A stretch of 5,920 bases of DNA, taken from positions 1 to 5,920 of the forward strand of contig VBHI01000105.1 of the NCBI GenBank assembly GCA_005881495.1. The letters run 5' to 3'. Shown in pieces: positions 1 to 5,282 of the stretch (its first letter is position 1; every line of letters begins with the position of its first letter). The notes beneath the pieces are model-generated. The model did no database searches. It was not told the origin of the DNA and worked only from the letters and a program-made list of their open reading frames with translations. This stretch comes from Chloroflexota bacterium. Its GTDB lineage: Bacteria > Chloroflexota > Ktedonobacteria > Ktedonobacterales > Ktedonobacteraceae. Position numbers and translations under genes: made by a program.

Positions 1-888
1 GAAACCGCGTTTGTCCGTCTGTATTCCTGCTGCATCCAGGTTGAGCCAGTCAGTATTGGGTACCCTTCCCGCCGCCATAAGCAAGTGCGATCCATTGAGG
101 ATACGTTCTCCTGTCTTTGTCTGCACCATCAACTGAATGTTTCCCTCAGAGAGCTGTTTGACACTTATAGGCTTTGTTTCTAACAAGACTTCTAAGCCGT
201 CTTCGCGCATGATTTTCGCCACCTCCTCAGCCACATCAGCGTCTTCACGAGCCAGCAGATTCGCTCCCCGTTGTATCACGGTAACTTGACTGCCGAAACG
301 GCGGAACATCTGGCCAAATTCCAACCCGATGTAGCCTCCACCTACGATCAGCAGGTGTTCAGGCACTACGTCCAGCTCCATGATCGAGGTCGAATCCAGG
401 GTGGATACAGCTTCTACTCCAGTTATGGATGGCTTTGCTGGCCGGGCGCCAGCATTGATGAGGATCGTACTGGCTGTAAGTTGACGCGTCTCACCGTTGT
501 TCAGGCGTAGTTCCAGGGCCTTCGGCCCTATGAAGCTCGTCTCTCCCATCAAGAGGTCCACACCTTCGGTTGTCTCGATACGACGTTGACCACTATTACG
601 AAAGCTATCTACAATGTCGCGTTTGCGTTGGCGCACCTTGGTCATATCAATGGTCACTGGACCAGTTTGTACGCCGTAATCCGCGCCCCGGCGGGCTAAA
701 TAGGCGACGCGACCGCTAGCAACCATCGTCTTGGTCGGTGTGCAGCCCTCGTTGATACAGGTCCCACCTACATGTACCCGCTCGATAAGAGCGGTTTTCC
801 ATCCGGCTTTCGCTAAGGTTGTAGAGAGGGGCACTCCCGCCTGGCCTGCGCCGATCACAATCGCATCATAGTGTTTTGTTTGAGTCAT
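1..888 (-). CDS. Pyridine nucleotide-disulfide oxidoreductase, MerA/dihydrolipoamide dehydrogenase-like (3' end outside window)
   Basis: FAD- and NAD(P)H-dependent flavoprotein of the disulfide reductase superfamily, presumably cytoplasmic and dimeric. The window holds residues 1-296 of a protein that is normally about 450-480 long. Residues 10-36 form the FAD-binding Rossmann strand-turn-helix, with GAGQAG at 13-18 and the acidic end of strand 2 at E36. The redox-active disulfide is C44/C49 in GGTCINEGCTPTK. INAGARP at about 144-150 and GGGYIGLEFG at 183-192 mark the second, NAD(P)H-binding Rossmann fold. MAAGRVPN near the edge is the conserved second FAD-contact motif. The dimerisation domain is outside the window, so the C-terminal residues that would decide between mercuric reductase, lipoamide dehydrogenase and an RclA-like enzyme cannot be seen. 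There is no N-terminal heavy-metal-associated domain. The start at 888 was chosen because the FAD motif follows at the usual distance and a GGGAG lies about 10 bases upstream. The gene is divergent from the antiporter. The family is certain; the substrate is not. Confidence 0.93.
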   Translation of the reverse strand, partial: MTQTKHYDAIVIGAGQAGVPLSTTLAKAGWKTALIERVHVGGTCINEGCTPTKTMVASGRVAYLARRGADYGVQTGPVTIDMTKVRQRKRDIVDSFRNSGQRRIETTEGVDLLMGETSFIGPKALELRLNNGETRQLTASTILINAGARPAKPSITGVEAVSTLDSTSIMELDVVPEHLLIVGGGYIGLEFGQMFRRFGSQVTVIQRGANLLAREDADVAEEVAKIMREDGLEVLLETKPISVKQLSEGNIQLMVQTKTGERILNGSHLLMAAGRVPNTDWLNLDAAGIQTDKRGF

Positions 889-961
889 CTTCTTTCATCT
901 CCCTGTTGTATCTCATGGGTTCCATATACATTCTACTATCACATAGTCATTCCTTGCGAGG

Positions 962-1092
962 ATTCGTTACACATGAGAGGAAATGTGAGAAAATATGGGC
1001 CGGTGAAGCCACGGTGAAGCCAGGCAGTAGCAAATCTCAGGGTACCTGGAACCACGTTGAAATGCCTCCATCTTTTTCCGGATGTAACGAAT
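962..1092. repeat. Widely spaced 10-bp inverted repeat in the divergent intergenic region
   Basis: ATTCGTTACA at 962-971 is the exact reverse complement of TGTAACGAAT at 1083-1092. The centre-to-centre distance is about 120 bp. The pair lies between the divergent starts of the flavoprotein (888) and the antiporter (1169). It could be two copies of one regulator's half-site, one near each promoter, or chance. No regulator gene is visible to link it to. The right copy overlaps TTGACG (1092-1097), which resembles a -35 box but has no well-spaced -10 partner. Confidence 0.35.
1001..1022. repeat. Perfect 11-bp tandem duplication
   Basis: CGGTGAAGCCA occurs at 1001-1011 and again at 1012-1022 with no gap. 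It is centred about 160 bp upstream of the antiporter start and 120 bp upstream of the flavoprotein start. Two head-to-tail copies one helical turn apart would suit a pair of same-face protein contacts, but a simple replication-slippage duplication explains it equally well. Confidence 0.5.
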
Positions 1093-1128
1093 TGACGCGA
1101 ACGGAGACTACTTCACTGAAGGAGTACA

Positions 1129-1155
1129 ATGAGAGTTACCACAGCTGTCATATAG
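1129..1155 (+). other. Possible 8-codon leader ORF upstream of the antiporter
   Basis: The sequence reads MRVTTAVI and then TAG. GAAGGAG at 1118-1124 is a near-consensus ribosome binding site 4 bases before the ATG. The stop lies 13 bases before the antiporter ATG, and the antiporter's own weaker GAGG (1160-1163) sits between them. This arrangement would allow translational coupling or ribosome delivery to the antiporter. There is no codon run or hairpin pair that would indicate classical attenuation. It may also be an accident of a purine-rich stretch. Confidence 0.25.
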
Positions 1156-1168
1156 ATGCGAGGTTGTC

Positions 1169-2377
1169 ATGCCAAATGTTTCATTCTCCGGATTGCTCAT
1201 CGTCGCCGTTGTTGCCTTTGCTGCACCGCTCTTGCTGGGGCTTACTCCCGCACGCCGTTTACCCGCAATTGTGCTCGAGATCGTGGCGGGTATCATTATT
1301 GGCCCGTCCGTCCTTGGTTGGGTCAGGGTCGATCTACCGCTTTCAATCCTCTCGGTGCTTGGACTCGCCTTCCTCCTCTTCCTCGCCGGGCTGGAAGTCG
1401 AACTTGAGCGGTTAAGAGGACGCCTGTTGGTGTTTGTTGGCTCAGGTTTCCTGCTTTCATTCGGACTGGCATTGCTGGTGGGGTATGGGCTTTATCTAGC
1501 TGGACAGGTGGTATCACCGCTGCTCATTGCGATCATCCTCGTTGCGACCGGGTTAGGTATCGTCATTCCGGTACTGAAGGACGCAGGCGAAAGCGCCTCA
1601 GACTTTGGACAGCTCGTCATTGCCGGTGCCATGTTCGCCGAATTTGGCTCGATCATCCTGCTCACGCTCTTCTTCTCACGTGAAGCCACCAGCACCGCCA
1701 CAAAGCTGGTGCTGCTTGGAGGTTTCGCACTGCTGGCCGCGGGCTTTGCCTTCGTAATCCTCCGTCTGGAGCGCTCGAAACGCATAGCCGCAGTGCTGCT
1801 GCGACTCCAGGACACAACGGCGCAGATTCGCGTTCGTGGTGCCTTCATGCTGCTGGTTGCCTTCGTCGCGCTGGCCTCAGTACTCGGGCTCGAAACCATT
1901 CTTGGTGCATTTGTAGCAGGTGTGATCCTCAGACTGATTGACGGAGACCAGATGATGACACACCCACAGTTTCGCCTGAAGCTAGAGGCGATCGGCTTCG
2001 GTGTCTTTATCCCGGTCTTTTTTGTGACGAGCGGCATACTGTTCGACCTTCCCGCGCTCTTCTCAAGCCCTGCGACTCTTTTGCGCGTGCCGGTCTTTCT
2101 TGTCGCGTTGTTGCTCGTCAGAGGTGTGCCTGCTCTTCTCTATCGTCCTCTTGTGGGCAGCCGTCGTTCAATCGTCGCTGGTCTCTTGCAGGCCACATCG
2201 CTTTCGTTCATTGTTGCGGCATCGCAGATCGGTTTGGAACTCGGCCTGATTACAAAGGCGACAGGCGCGGCCCTCATAGCCGCTGGACTGCTGTCTGTCC
2301 TCATCTTCCCTCTGCTTGCTCTCACCATCTTACGCCGTTCTGGGGTGGTTTCCACGGCAGTACCTGAGCAGAGCTAA
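1169..2377 (+). CDS. Cation:proton antiporter, CPA2 (Kef/Nha-type) membrane domain only
   Basis: Inner-membrane secondary transporter expected to exchange Na+ or K+ for protons. Its 402 residues are almost wholly hydrophobic, with roughly 11-12 membrane segments and a short polar tail. Family landmarks appear in order: LPAIVLEIVAGIIIGPSVLG at 31-50, FLLFLAGLEVELERLR at 68-83, ATGLGIVIPVLKDAG at 126-140, FAEFGSIILL at 156-165, LETILGAFVAGVIL in the second half, and FGVFIPVFFVTSGILFDL after it. The ion-site segment carries a single acidic residue, E158, where electrogenic members have a paired Asp-Asp. That suggests electroneutral exchange, as in Asn-Asp or single-acid members. The C-terminal RCK/TrkA-N and USP domains of full Kef proteins are absent, so nucleotide or glutathione gating through this chain is unlikely. 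The start at 1169 has GAGG six bases upstream and leads straight into membrane segment 1. The gene ends about 40 bp before the tRNA fragment. Substrate ion and coupling are not determined by sequence. Confidence 0.93.
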   Translation: MPNVSFSGLLIVAVVAFAAPLLLGLTPARRLPAIVLEIVAGIIIGPSVLGWVRVDLPLSILSVLGLAFLLFLAGLEVELERLRGRLLVFVGSGFLLSFGLALLVGYGLYLAGQVVSPLLIAIILVATGLGIVIPVLKDAGESASDFGQLVIAGAMFAEFGSIILLTLFFSREATSTATKLVLLGGFALLAAGFAFVILRLERSKRIAAVLLRLQDTTAQIRVRGAFMLLVAFVALASVLGLETILGAFVAGVILRLIDGDQMMTHPQFRLKLEAIGFGVFIPVFFVTSGILFDLPALFSSPATLLRVPVFLVALLLVRGVPALLYRPLVGSRRSIVAGLLQATSLSFIVAASQIGLELGLITKATGAALIAAGLLSVLIFPLLALTILRRSGVVSTAVPEQS

Positions 2378-2418
2378 TTTCGTTGCAGGTACAGAGATCG
2401 ACAACACTTCCTATTGTT

Positions 2419-2476
2419 GTAGAGTTCCTGCCTTCCAAGCAGGCTGTCGCGGGTTCGAGCCCCGTCTCCCGCTCCA
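2419..2476 (+). tRNA. tRNA-Gly(UCC), 3' part only; 5' half degenerate or missing
   Basis: The 3' half of a glycine tRNA is intact. The anticodon stem CCTGC/GCAGG is at 2427-2431 and 2439-2443, around the 7-base loop CTTCCAA with anticodon TCC at 2434-2436. The variable region is 2444-2448. The T arm GCGGG/CCCGT encloses TTCGAGC (2449-2465). The 3' acceptor strand CTCCCGC is at 2466-2472, followed by T and an encoded CCA (2474-2476). TAGAG (2420-2424) still looks like the 3' side of the D arm. Further upstream, the acceptor partner GCGGGAG that should sit about 24 bases before TTCCTGCC is absent. No GG is found in the D loop, and no good D stem can be drawn. A working tRNA is therefore unlikely. 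This is either a truncated gene or the 3' fragment left at one end of a tRNA-targeted integration. Both strands across it give short open frames that are artefacts of the tRNA. Confidence 0.8.
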
Positions 2477-2653
2477 CGTTTTGCAGCGTCTCTCTATGGC
2501 ACATTCTGCGTCTCTTGAACGGCTACCCCTTCTCTTTTAGCCACTCCCTCCGCAATCAGTGAGGTCAGCAACATGCTGGCCTGTTGAGAGCAATACAGAG
2601 AAGACACTGGATTGAGGAGGCCACGTCTCTCACCACTGCTGTCGGCTCCCGGG

Positions 2654-2662
2654 TGCTATACT
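2654..2662 (+). promoter_or_regulatory. Extended -10 promoter for the MDR oxidoreductase
   Basis: TGCTATACT matches the extended -10 form TGn-TATAAT with one mismatch in the hexamer. No clear -35 is present at 16-18 bp upstream, which is typical of extended -10 promoters. It would start transcription near 2669, about 40 bases before the ATG at 2710. GAGGAGG at 2694-2700 is the ribosome binding site, 9 bases before that ATG. Confidence 0.45.
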
Positions 2663-2709
2663 GAAGCAGAAAGCAAGGAGGGTGAAACAACAAGAGGAGG
2701 CAGAACTAT

Positions 2710-3726
2710 ATGCGACAGGTCTGGATCACCAAAGCCGGTCCACCGGAAGTCTTGCAGGTGCGCGAGGCGCCTGATCCCACCCCGCATGCCGGGGAAGTCC
2801 GCATTCGAGTGGAAGCAAGCGGCATCAACTTCGCCGATCTGCTAGCTCGGATGGGCCTCTATCCCGACGCGCCCAGGCTCCCCTGTGTCGTCGGCTATGA
2901 GGTGGCTGGGACAGTTGATGCTCTCGGTGAAGGTGTCACGGAGTTTCATGTGGGCGAGGAAGTACTGGCCATCACGCACTTCGGCGGGTATGCCGACGTC
3001 GTCTGTGTGCCTGCCATCACCACCTTTCTGCGACCCCCGCAGATGAGTCCGCATGTGGGGGCAGGGATACTCGTGAACTATGTCACGGCCTATCAACTGC
3101 TCGTCGTGATGGGCTCGCTCCACCGGGGAGAACGCGTCTTGATCCAGAGTGCCGCTGGTGGCGTCGGGCTGGCTGCGCTCGATATCTGCCGCATCTACGG
3201 CGCGGAAACCATTGGCTTGGCCTCTGCTGCCAAGCATGAGTTTTTGCGCTCCCGCGGACTCGACCACGCCCTAGACTCTCGCACAGCGGACGTGGTCAAG
3301 GAGGTACAACAGATCACCAATAGCGATGGTGTGGAGATTGTGGTAGATGTGCAGGGTGGCCCCTCCTGGCGCCAGAGCTATGGCCTGCTCGCGCCCACAG
3401 GACGACTGCTGACCTTTGGCGTCAGCAGCCTCGCCCCAGGGCATCGCCGCTCCCTCCGGTCGTTGATACACTTTTTGCTGGCAGTGCCGCGCTTCACGCC
3501 TCTACGCTTGATTAACGAAAACAGGGGCGTCCTTGGGGTGAACGTGGGGCACCTCTGGCACAAGCCTCACCTGCTCCGAGGCTGGGCTGAGCAAATACTT
3601 GCCTGGTATGGAGAAGGCAAGATTGCGCCCCATATTGATCGCGCCTTTCCGTTCGCCAAGGCCCCTGCCGCCCACCAGTACCTGCACGACCGTAAGGCGA
3701 GAGGCAAGGTCCTCTTGGAGCTATAG
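2710..3726 (+). CDS. NAD(P)-dependent MDR oxidoreductase, quinone reductase/VAT1-like, zinc-free
   Basis: Medium-chain dehydrogenase/reductase of 338 residues, the usual length for quinone-oxidoreductase members. It is presumably a soluble enzyme reducing quinones or reactive enones with NADPH. The N-terminal GroES-like domain covers about 1-120 and contains GINFADLLARMGLYP (38-52) and GYEVAGTV (62-69). LVNYVTAYQLL at 121-131 is the hinge/substrate-cleft motif. The cofactor Rossmann fold starts at about 143, with AAGGVG at 148-153. The chain ends in KARGKVLLEL, the characteristic C-terminal strand of this group. The zinc ligands and lobe of classical alcohol dehydrogenases are missing. Residues 250-290 (about LAPGHRR to LRLINENRG) resemble the extended loop of VAT1-like proteins more than zeta-crystallin. 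The start at 2710 is fixed by GAGGAGG (2694-2700) and by the family N-terminus. A decayed VOC gene follows directly, so the two may once have been co-transcribed. The exact substrate is unknown. Confidence 0.93.
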   Translation: MRQVWITKAGPPEVLQVREAPDPTPHAGEVRIRVEASGINFADLLARMGLYPDAPRLPCVVGYEVAGTVDALGEGVTEFHVGEEVLAITHFGGYADVVCVPAITTFLRPPQMSPHVGAGILVNYVTAYQLLVVMGSLHRGERVLIQSAAGGVGLAALDICRIYGAETIGLASAAKHEFLRSRGLDHALDSRTADVVKEVQQITNSDGVEIVVDVQGGPSWRQSYGLLAPTGRLLTFGVSSLAPGHRRSLRSLIHFLLAVPRFTPLRLINENRGVLGVNVGHLWHKPHLLRGWAEQILAWYGEGKIAPHIDRAFPFAKAPAAHQYLHDRKARGKVLLEL

Positions 3727-3795
3727 TGGGAGAGGCTGGCACTGTTCCACGACTCTCCTCCTGAGCGTGACGGCTCCCCAGGGAGGCTTCAGAAT

Positions 3796-4005
3796 GCTGC
3801 CAGCGGGACCCACACACAGTTGACCTGAACCACGCATGATATCGAGGCCGAAGTGGCTGAACTCAAAGCCCGAGGGGTGGTCTTTGAAGAGTACGATACG
3901 CCCGAGGTGAAGACTGTCAAGGGTGTGGCGACGATCGGGCAGAGCAAGGGAGCCTGGTTTAAAGATAGCGAAGGCAATCTGCTGGCTTTAGAGCAGTTTG
4001 ACTAG
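3796..4005 (+). pseudogene. VOC (glyoxalase/bleomycin-resistance fold) protein, C-terminal remnant
   Basis: From 3838 to the TAG at 4003-4005 the frame reads as 55 residues typical of the C-terminal half of VOC proteins. DIEAEVAELKARGVVFEEYD is followed by a TVKGVATIG stretch and AWFKDSEGNLLALEQFD. The terminal E in LALEQFD is the usual metal-site glutamate position, and AWFKDSEGN is the signature turn. Just upstream, in the same frame, AASGTHTQLT (3796-3825) also looks like the family, but it is followed by TGA (3826-3828) where relatives commonly have Trp. Earlier sequence back to the MDR stop does not resemble the VOC N-terminal module (about 50-70 residues missing). No in-frame start with a ribosome binding site exists after the stop. 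I read this as a gene that lost its 5' half and then took a TGG-to-TGA change. A functional half-protein is unlikely. Confidence 0.8.
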
Positions 4006-4058
4006 GGAACGCGAGGGGAAAAACGAGGTTCTTCGCATCCCAGGATTGCTTCACTTCC

Positions 4059-4074
4059 CAGAAGGTCCCTTCTG
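4059..4074. terminator. Short hairpin between convergent genes, possible bidirectional terminator
   Basis: CAGAAGG (4059-4065) pairs perfectly with CCTTCTG (4068-4074), giving 6-7 bp with a tiny loop. It lies between the 3' ends of the VOC remnant (plus) and the 4134-4727 gene (minus). Neither side has a real T-run, so its strength as an intrinsic terminator is doubtful; placement is the main argument. Confidence 0.3.
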
Positions 4075-4102
4075 TGATGTGCTTTGTCGCTCCTGCGTCC
4101 GT

Positions 4103-4142
4103 CGCCAGTTCGCCAGTTCACCAGTTCACCGGCTCACCAGAG
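4103..4142. repeat. Five tandem 8-bp units overlapping the 3' end of the next gene
   Basis: Units are CGCCAGTT, CGCCAGTT, CACCAGTT, CACCGGCT and CACCAGAG, with divergence growing toward the gene. The last two units contain the stop codon (4134-4136) and the final Leu-Trp codons of the minus-strand gene. The array thus seems to have grown outward from the gene end by slippage. A period of 8 is not a codon multiple, so expansion has stayed outside the frame. Confidence 0.75.
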
Positions 4143-4727
4143 TTCAAAGAACTGGTCTGTGCCCAAAGTGGGAATGAGCGCACTGGCCAATGTTGCCACG
4201 GGTCCCGTTTGCACCAGTTCCAACCAGCCATCGATACTCCCCCGGTAGCACATCCGCTGCGCGCCGAACCGCCGCCGTGTCGGATCGAGGAGGAAGAAGC
4301 GTAACACCGGCGTGTAGCGGGCGTAGCGCTCCTCATGGGCCTGCAACCGCTCGGCGAGGTCCGTTCTCGACAGGCCAAAAGTCTGCAGCTCGCCGAGCAG
4401 CGTGTCGTAATCGGGGCCAACCTGCTCGTAGATCTCGATCTGGTCGTGCTTGACGGCGAACCGGTACTGGCGCGCCTTGGGGTGCTGCTGCACCGCCGCC
4501 TCAATGGCCGCCACCTCCTCTGGCTGGATCAGTGAGGGGCGGTCTTTGACCAGGGAGACCACACCGTTGACGCTCTCGCTGATCGTGAAGCCGGGTGGAA
4601 GCTCCGTGACCGGTTCACCTTGACCCTGGCCCGCGCGACCAAAGTAATAGCGTGGCTTGCCGGTCTTGGTCTGTCCCCGGTACAGCGTGTACGTCAGCCC
4701 TTTGCGATTGGTGTAGTTGACCGGCAT
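4134..4727 (-). CDS. Conserved protein of unknown function (197 residues)
   Basis: I do not recognise a named domain. It is a soluble-looking protein with no signal peptide or membrane segment. It starts MPVNYTNRKGLTYTLYRGQT, followed by KTGKPRYYF at 21-29, a stretch that looks like a small beta-rich module. A middle section contains EEVAAIEAAVQQHPKARQYR and charged, helical sequence (about 95-150). A C-terminal module contains RFFLLDP, YRGSIDGW at 161-168, and ends FFELW. From memory, uncharacterised bacterial proteins share both an N-terminal RKG..Y.LY.G.TKTGKP.Y pattern and a C-terminal YRGSIDDW pattern; that is an impression, not a search result. The frame stays open upstream to 4892. I chose 4727 because AGGAGGG (4739-4733) sits 5 bases before it, and because the extra 55 codons look unlike protein and overlap the promoter-like region. 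Its stop lies inside an 8-bp repeat array. It is convergent with the VOC remnant and appears to be a single-gene unit. Confidence 0.85.
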   Translation of the reverse strand: MPVNYTNRKGLTYTLYRGQTKTGKPRYYFGRAGQGQGEPVTELPPGFTISESVNGVVSLVKDRPSLIQPEEVAAIEAAVQQHPKARQYRFAVKHDQIEIYEQVGPDYDTLLGELQTFGLSRTDLAERLQAHEERYARYTPVLRFFLLDPTRRRFGAQRMCYRGSIDGWLELVQTGPVATLASALIPTLGTDQFFELW

Positions 4728-4772
4728 TCTGGCCCTCCTGGTACTCCCCTCAACACGGTGGTGCTGAGCAGC

Positions 4773-4827
4773 AGGCCTCTCCTCATGATACGGCTGAGCG
4801 ACGGCGAGGCCTCGGCACGACAGTGCC
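4773..4827 (-). promoter_or_regulatory. Two inverted repeats in the probable 5' leader of the unknown gene
   Basis: AGGCCTC (4773-4779) pairs with GAGGCCT (4806-4812). Immediately beside it, GGCAC (4814-4818) pairs with GTGCC (4823-4827) around a 4-base loop. If transcription begins near 4846, both fall in a leader of about 120 bases before the start at 4727. They could fold as adjacent stems or act as DNA sites. No known riboswitch class is recognisable. Confidence 0.3.
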
Positions 4828-4852
4828 ATGTATCGATCAAAGTGACACCGAA

Positions 4853-4881
4853 AGCATATCATGATTTGGACCTCTTGTCGA
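4853..4881 (-). promoter_or_regulatory. Candidate promoter for the minus-strand unknown gene
   Basis: On the minus strand, TCGACA (4881-4876) matches five of six -35 bases. After a 17-bp spacer comes TATGCT (4858-4853), preceded by TG in the extended -10 position. The -10 hexamer itself is only a 4/6 match. It would give a start near 4846 and a leader of about 120 bases. Confidence 0.35.
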
Positions 4882-5126
4882 ATGACTGCCACACAGTGCT
4901 TCTGGAATCAGCGGCTAAAGGGTTGGAAAAGGGACACTTTTCTGCCACCCGTTCTTCCAAAACTACCACACGCAGGTTTATCAAAAGCCGTAGTGAACCG
5001 ATTTCCTGTGAGGTAATGCGGGGCAACTGCATGGGAGGAGGTCATGGACCCCCTGCTTGTCTGTTTTCTATCATGAGCACGGCTAATTGAGTTCCTTCAT
5101 GCCGTACATGATACGAACCTACTCAA

Positions 5127-5169
5127 GACACAAACCACGAGCGCCGTCTGGTGTCTCGTGGTTTGTGTC
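5127..5169. repeat. Perfect 15-bp inverted repeat with 13-base loop
   Basis: GACACAAACCACGAG (5127-5141) is the exact reverse complement of CTCGTGGTTTGTGTC (5155-5169). Four more pairs, TCAA (5123-5126) with TTGA (5174-5177), can form beyond a one-sided 4-base bulge (TGTC, 5170-5173). There is no T-run on either side, so it is not an ordinary intrinsic terminator. It could be a factor-independent stop of unusual form, a protein-binding dyad, or a mobile-element end or remnant. Confidence 0.8.
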
Positions 5170-5241
5170 TGTCTTGATGTAGTGTAACAACGATTCAGTT
5201 CATCTGGGTCTTGCATGCAAGATCAGAAGATCAGGTATGTT

Positions 5242-5265
5242 GGGCTGCAAGTCTGCGTGCAGCCC
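5242..5265 (+). terminator. 8-bp GC-rich hairpin followed by TTT, weak intrinsic-terminator-like
   Basis: GGGCTGCA (5242-5249) pairs perfectly with TGCAGCCC (5258-5265) around AGTCTGCG. On the plus strand it is followed by TTTAC, a very short U-tract. No plus-strand gene precedes it closely, so either it serves nothing now or it belongs to an unidentified small RNA or the decayed region. Confidence 0.3.
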
Positions 5266-5282
5266 TTTACTCAATCAGCATG

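Noticed and set aside
271..510. 79-codon plus-strand frame opposite the flavoprotein
   Set aside because: It lies wholly antisense to a gene with clear FAD, disulfide and NAD(P)H motifs.
1..888. Firm mercuric reductase (merA) call
   Set aside because: The C-terminal metal-binding cysteines lie outside the window and there is no mer operon gene nearby; only the superfamily is supported.
876..1415. 179-codon plus-strand open frame crossing the intergenic region into the antiporter
   Set aside because: It overlaps the antiporter in another frame, has Ser/Pro/Cys-rich shadow composition and no recognisable motif.
2316..2540. Open frames across the tRNA on both strands (minus-strand ETGLEPATACLEG, plus-strand CRGFEPRLPL)
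   Set aside because: These peptides are well-known artefacts of translating a glycine tRNA gene; there is no ribosome binding site and the tRNA explains the sequence.
4118..4504. 128-codon minus-strand frame (Ser/Arg-rich) within the unknown gene
   Set aside because: Out-of-frame shadow of the 4134-4727 gene, with low-complexity Arg/Ser composition typical of GC-rich shadows.
4728..4892. 55-residue N-terminal extension of the unknown gene (start at 4892)
   Set aside because: There is no ribosome binding site at 4892, the composition is unlike protein, and a strong AGGAGGG sits directly before the internal ATG at 4727.
4859..5032. 57-codon minus-strand ORF (MQLPRITSQEIG...)
   Set aside because: It looks faintly protein-like but has no Shine-Dalgarno sequence and covers the probable promoter of the downstream gene; not enough to call.
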